The notes beneath the pieces are model-generated. The model was not told the DNA's origin. It did no database searches and was given only the letters and a program-made list of their open reading frames with translations. Below are positions 62,534 to 64,000 of a stretch of 64,000 nt of DNA, in pieces. Positions within the stretch are counted from its first letter, which is position 1. Each line of letters starts with the position of its first letter. The position numbers were made by a program, and so were the translations under genes. The stretch covers positions 2,294,001 to 2,358,000 of the forward strand of contig NZ_CP007032.1 of the NCBI RefSeq assembly GCF_000231405.2. The letters are read 5' to 3'. This DNA comes from Desulfitobacterium metallireducens DSM 15288. Its GTDB lineage: Bacteria; Bacillota; Desulfitobacteriia; Desulfitobacteriales; Desulfitobacteriaceae.

Positions 62534-64000
62534 TCACTTTCCTCCGACCACTGAGGTGCGTCTATTTCCTGCATTCTTGACCAAACGCCAAAGCCCAATA
62601 AGGATCGATGGGCCACCGGCAACCCCTAAAATGATTCCCCACTGCCAGAGTTGCAACGGAGCTGTTTTAAAAATAGCTTGGAGCGGGGGCAGATAGATTA
62701 CACTCAGTTGCATTAGAGTTGAAGTTGTAACTGCGGCTACTAGGTAGGGATTAGAGAACAACCCCACTTCAAAAATACCACGCGACTCTGACTTACAATC
62801 AAAAACATGGAATAATTGGGAGAAGACCAAGGTGCTAAAAGCCATCGTCCTGGCGGTTAACATATTCCCTCCTAAGAACATACCTGTAACAAACACGATT
62901 AACGTCCCAAGTCCAATCATTGTACCGCGAATGACGATTTTTCGCGCCAACCCACGGGAGAAGATGCTTTCTCCCGGCGCTCGTGGTGGGCGGCTCATGA
63001 TATCTTTATCCACCCCATCAACCCCTAAAGCCATTGCCGGTAAACCGTCCGTAACAAGATTAACCCAAAGTATCTGGATTGCTAATAACGGGAGCGGGAG
63101 TCCAACCAGCGTTGCTAAGAACATTGTCAAGACTTCTCCCAAGTTACACGAAAGCAAATAACGGATAAACTTACGGATATTGTCATAAATTCCCCGACCT
63201 TCTTCAACTGCTGCAACGATCGTCGCAAAGTTATCATCGGCTAGAACCATAGCAGAAGCCTCTTTTGTCACATCTGTTCCCGTTTTTCCCATCGCTATTC
63301 CAATATCTGCTTCCTTAACTGCAGGAGCATCATTAACCCCATCACCTGTCATCGCTACCACTTGCTTTTTTTTCTTCAATGCCCGAACGATGCGTAGTTT
63401 ATCTTTCGGGGTAACCCGGGCATAAACCGAGATATTCATAACTCTCTTCTCTAGTTCCTCATCGGATATTTGTTCCATCTCCGCCCCTGTCATTATTCCA
63501 TGGGAATTTCCCCTTAAGATTCCAAGCTCCTGTGCCACCGCTTCCGCAGTCAGTCGATGGTCCCCCGTGATCATAACGGGTTTGATCCCCGCACGACGGC
63601 AGACTTGAATCGCTTTACCCGCACTTGCTCGAGGAGGGTCAATCATCCCCATCAAACCCACAAAGACTAAGTTTTCTTCAATCCGCTCGTCTTGTTTCTC
63701 TCCTTCACGCAGAGAACGTTCGGCGATGGCTAATACCCGTAACGCTTTGCGCGCCATTTCATCATTGGCTCGCATGATTGTACGGCGTCGAATATCCGAG
63801 ATTTCTACGATTCCCTCAGAAGTAAGCTCATTTTTACAAAGTCTGAGGATGACATCGGGTGCTCCCTTAACATACGCTTTTCGTTCATGTTTTCCTTTAT
63901 AGACAACACTCATCCGTTTACGATCTGAGTCAAAGGGAATTTCCCCAATTCGTTCTTCTTTCCGTTCTAAGGTCTCCCTCCAAATCCCAGCCTTGGCTGC
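62534..64000 (-). CDS. P-type Ca2+-transporting ATPase (P2A), 5' part outside the window
   Basis: The C-terminal part (about 488 codons) of a SERCA-like cation ATPase. The frame continues unbroken to the window end through IGEIPFDSDRKRMSVV, so the ATG at 63913 is internal. Visible: KGAPD (nucleotide site), TGDHRLTA, MTGDGVNDAPAVKEADIGIAMG (hinge), then six transmembrane helices including NLVTDGLPAMALG with ion ligands of TM6. The DKTGTLT phosphorylation site and TM1-4 lie off the right edge. Calcium is inferred from family likeness. Confidence 0.93.
   Translation of the reverse strand, partial: AAKAGIWRETLERKEERIGEIPFDSDRKRMSVVYKGKHERKAYVKGAPDVILRLCKNELTSEGIVEISDIRRRTIMRANDEMARKALRVLAIAERSLREGEKQDERIEENLVFVGLMGMIDPPRASAGKAIQVCRRAGIKPVMITGDHRLTAEAVAQELGILRGNSHGIMTGAEMEQISDEELEKRVMNISVYARVTPKDKLRIVRALKKKKQVVAMTGDGVNDAPAVKEADIGIAMGKTGTDVTKEASAMVLADDNFATIVAAVEEGRGIYDNIRKFIRYLLSCNLGEVLTMFLATLVGLPLPLLAIQILWVNLVTDGLPAMALGVDGVDKDIMSRPPRAPGESIFSRGLARKIVIRGTMIGLGTLIVFVTGMFLGGNMLTARTMAFSTLVFSQLFHVFDCKSESRGIFEVGLFSNPYLVAAVTTSTLMQLSVIYLPPLQAIFKTAPLQLWQWGIILGVAGGPSILIGLWRLVKNAGNRRTSVVGGK

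Noticed and set aside
1-64000. tRNA, rRNA, T-box leaders, prophage or toxin-antitoxin pairs
   Set aside because: No matching cloverleaf, rRNA motif, GGTGG T-box core, integrase or short toxin-like gene pair was found by reading both strands.

Overview
The window reads as chromosomal core DNA of an endospore-forming, low-to-mid GC Firmicute of the class Clostridia. It best fits the Peptococcales (Desulfitobacterium/Desulfosporosinus-like); that placement is inference from gene content and order. Supporting genes include gpr, ylbJ, a short SASP-like gene, remA, fapR, fabK instead of fabI, the rpmB-asp23-fakA block and a PrkC/PASTA kinase cluster. No insertion sequence, prophage, CRISPR array, tRNA or rRNA was seen. 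Nearly all genes lie on the minus strand. The plus-strand genes are ylbJ, gpr, rpmB, uraA and the regulator beside modABC.

Layout: 1-5.8 kb holds a methylthioadenosine/deoxyadenosine salvage set (ftsY - phosphorylase - mtnA - class II aldolase - deaminase - ywbE). 5.9-18.3 kb is the FapR-controlled lipid cluster fapR-plsX-fabH-fabK-fabD-fabG-acpP-fabK2-fabF running into rnc-smc. 18.4-23.6 kb has rpmF, yceD, ackA, a patatin-like protein, ylbJ, a coiled-coil protein and rsmD. 23.7-25.4 kb has a candidate small RNA, gpr, a repeat and a mini-SASP gene. 25.6-33.2 kb has recG, sdaAA/sdaAB, fakA, asp23, rpmB and hslO. 33.7-49.2 kb is a long minus-strand array: priA-def-fmt-zinc protease-rsmB-rlmN-fhaA-fhaB-stp-ftsW/rodA-pbpA-prkC-rsgA-rpe-thiN. 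It mixes the Bacillus-type order with the actinobacterial Fha/RodA/PbpA module. 49.4-56.8 kb has ybjQ, a PyrR-type attenuator with uraA, a MATE exporter with its MarR regulator, and modABC with a divergent HTH/binding-protein regulator. 56.9-64 kb has yicC-remA-gmk-rpoZ-coaBC-metK, dapF and a truncated P-type Ca2+ ATPase.

The least explained material is non-coding. Two dispersed repeat families each occur twice. Family A (about 195 nt, at 2037-2232 and 33487-33683) has two long helices in which several base pairs change on both sides between the copies, so it looks like a structured RNA or folded mobile element rather than drifted sequence. Wobble pairs favour the plus strand, opposite to the flanking genes. 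Family B (about 140-160 nt, at 25050-25207 and 33189-33329) shares strongly conserved blocks. One copy of each family sits side by side between hslO and thiN. A sigma-A-like promoter and intrinsic terminator at 23.7-23.9 kb bracket about 150 nt with no ATG-initiated ORF.

Many start codons were moved to match a Shine-Dalgarno sequence. ftsY, fabF, sdaAB, priA and remA appear to start at TTG; rnc, fapR, yceD, ackA, thiN, fabK2 and modA appear to start at GTG.
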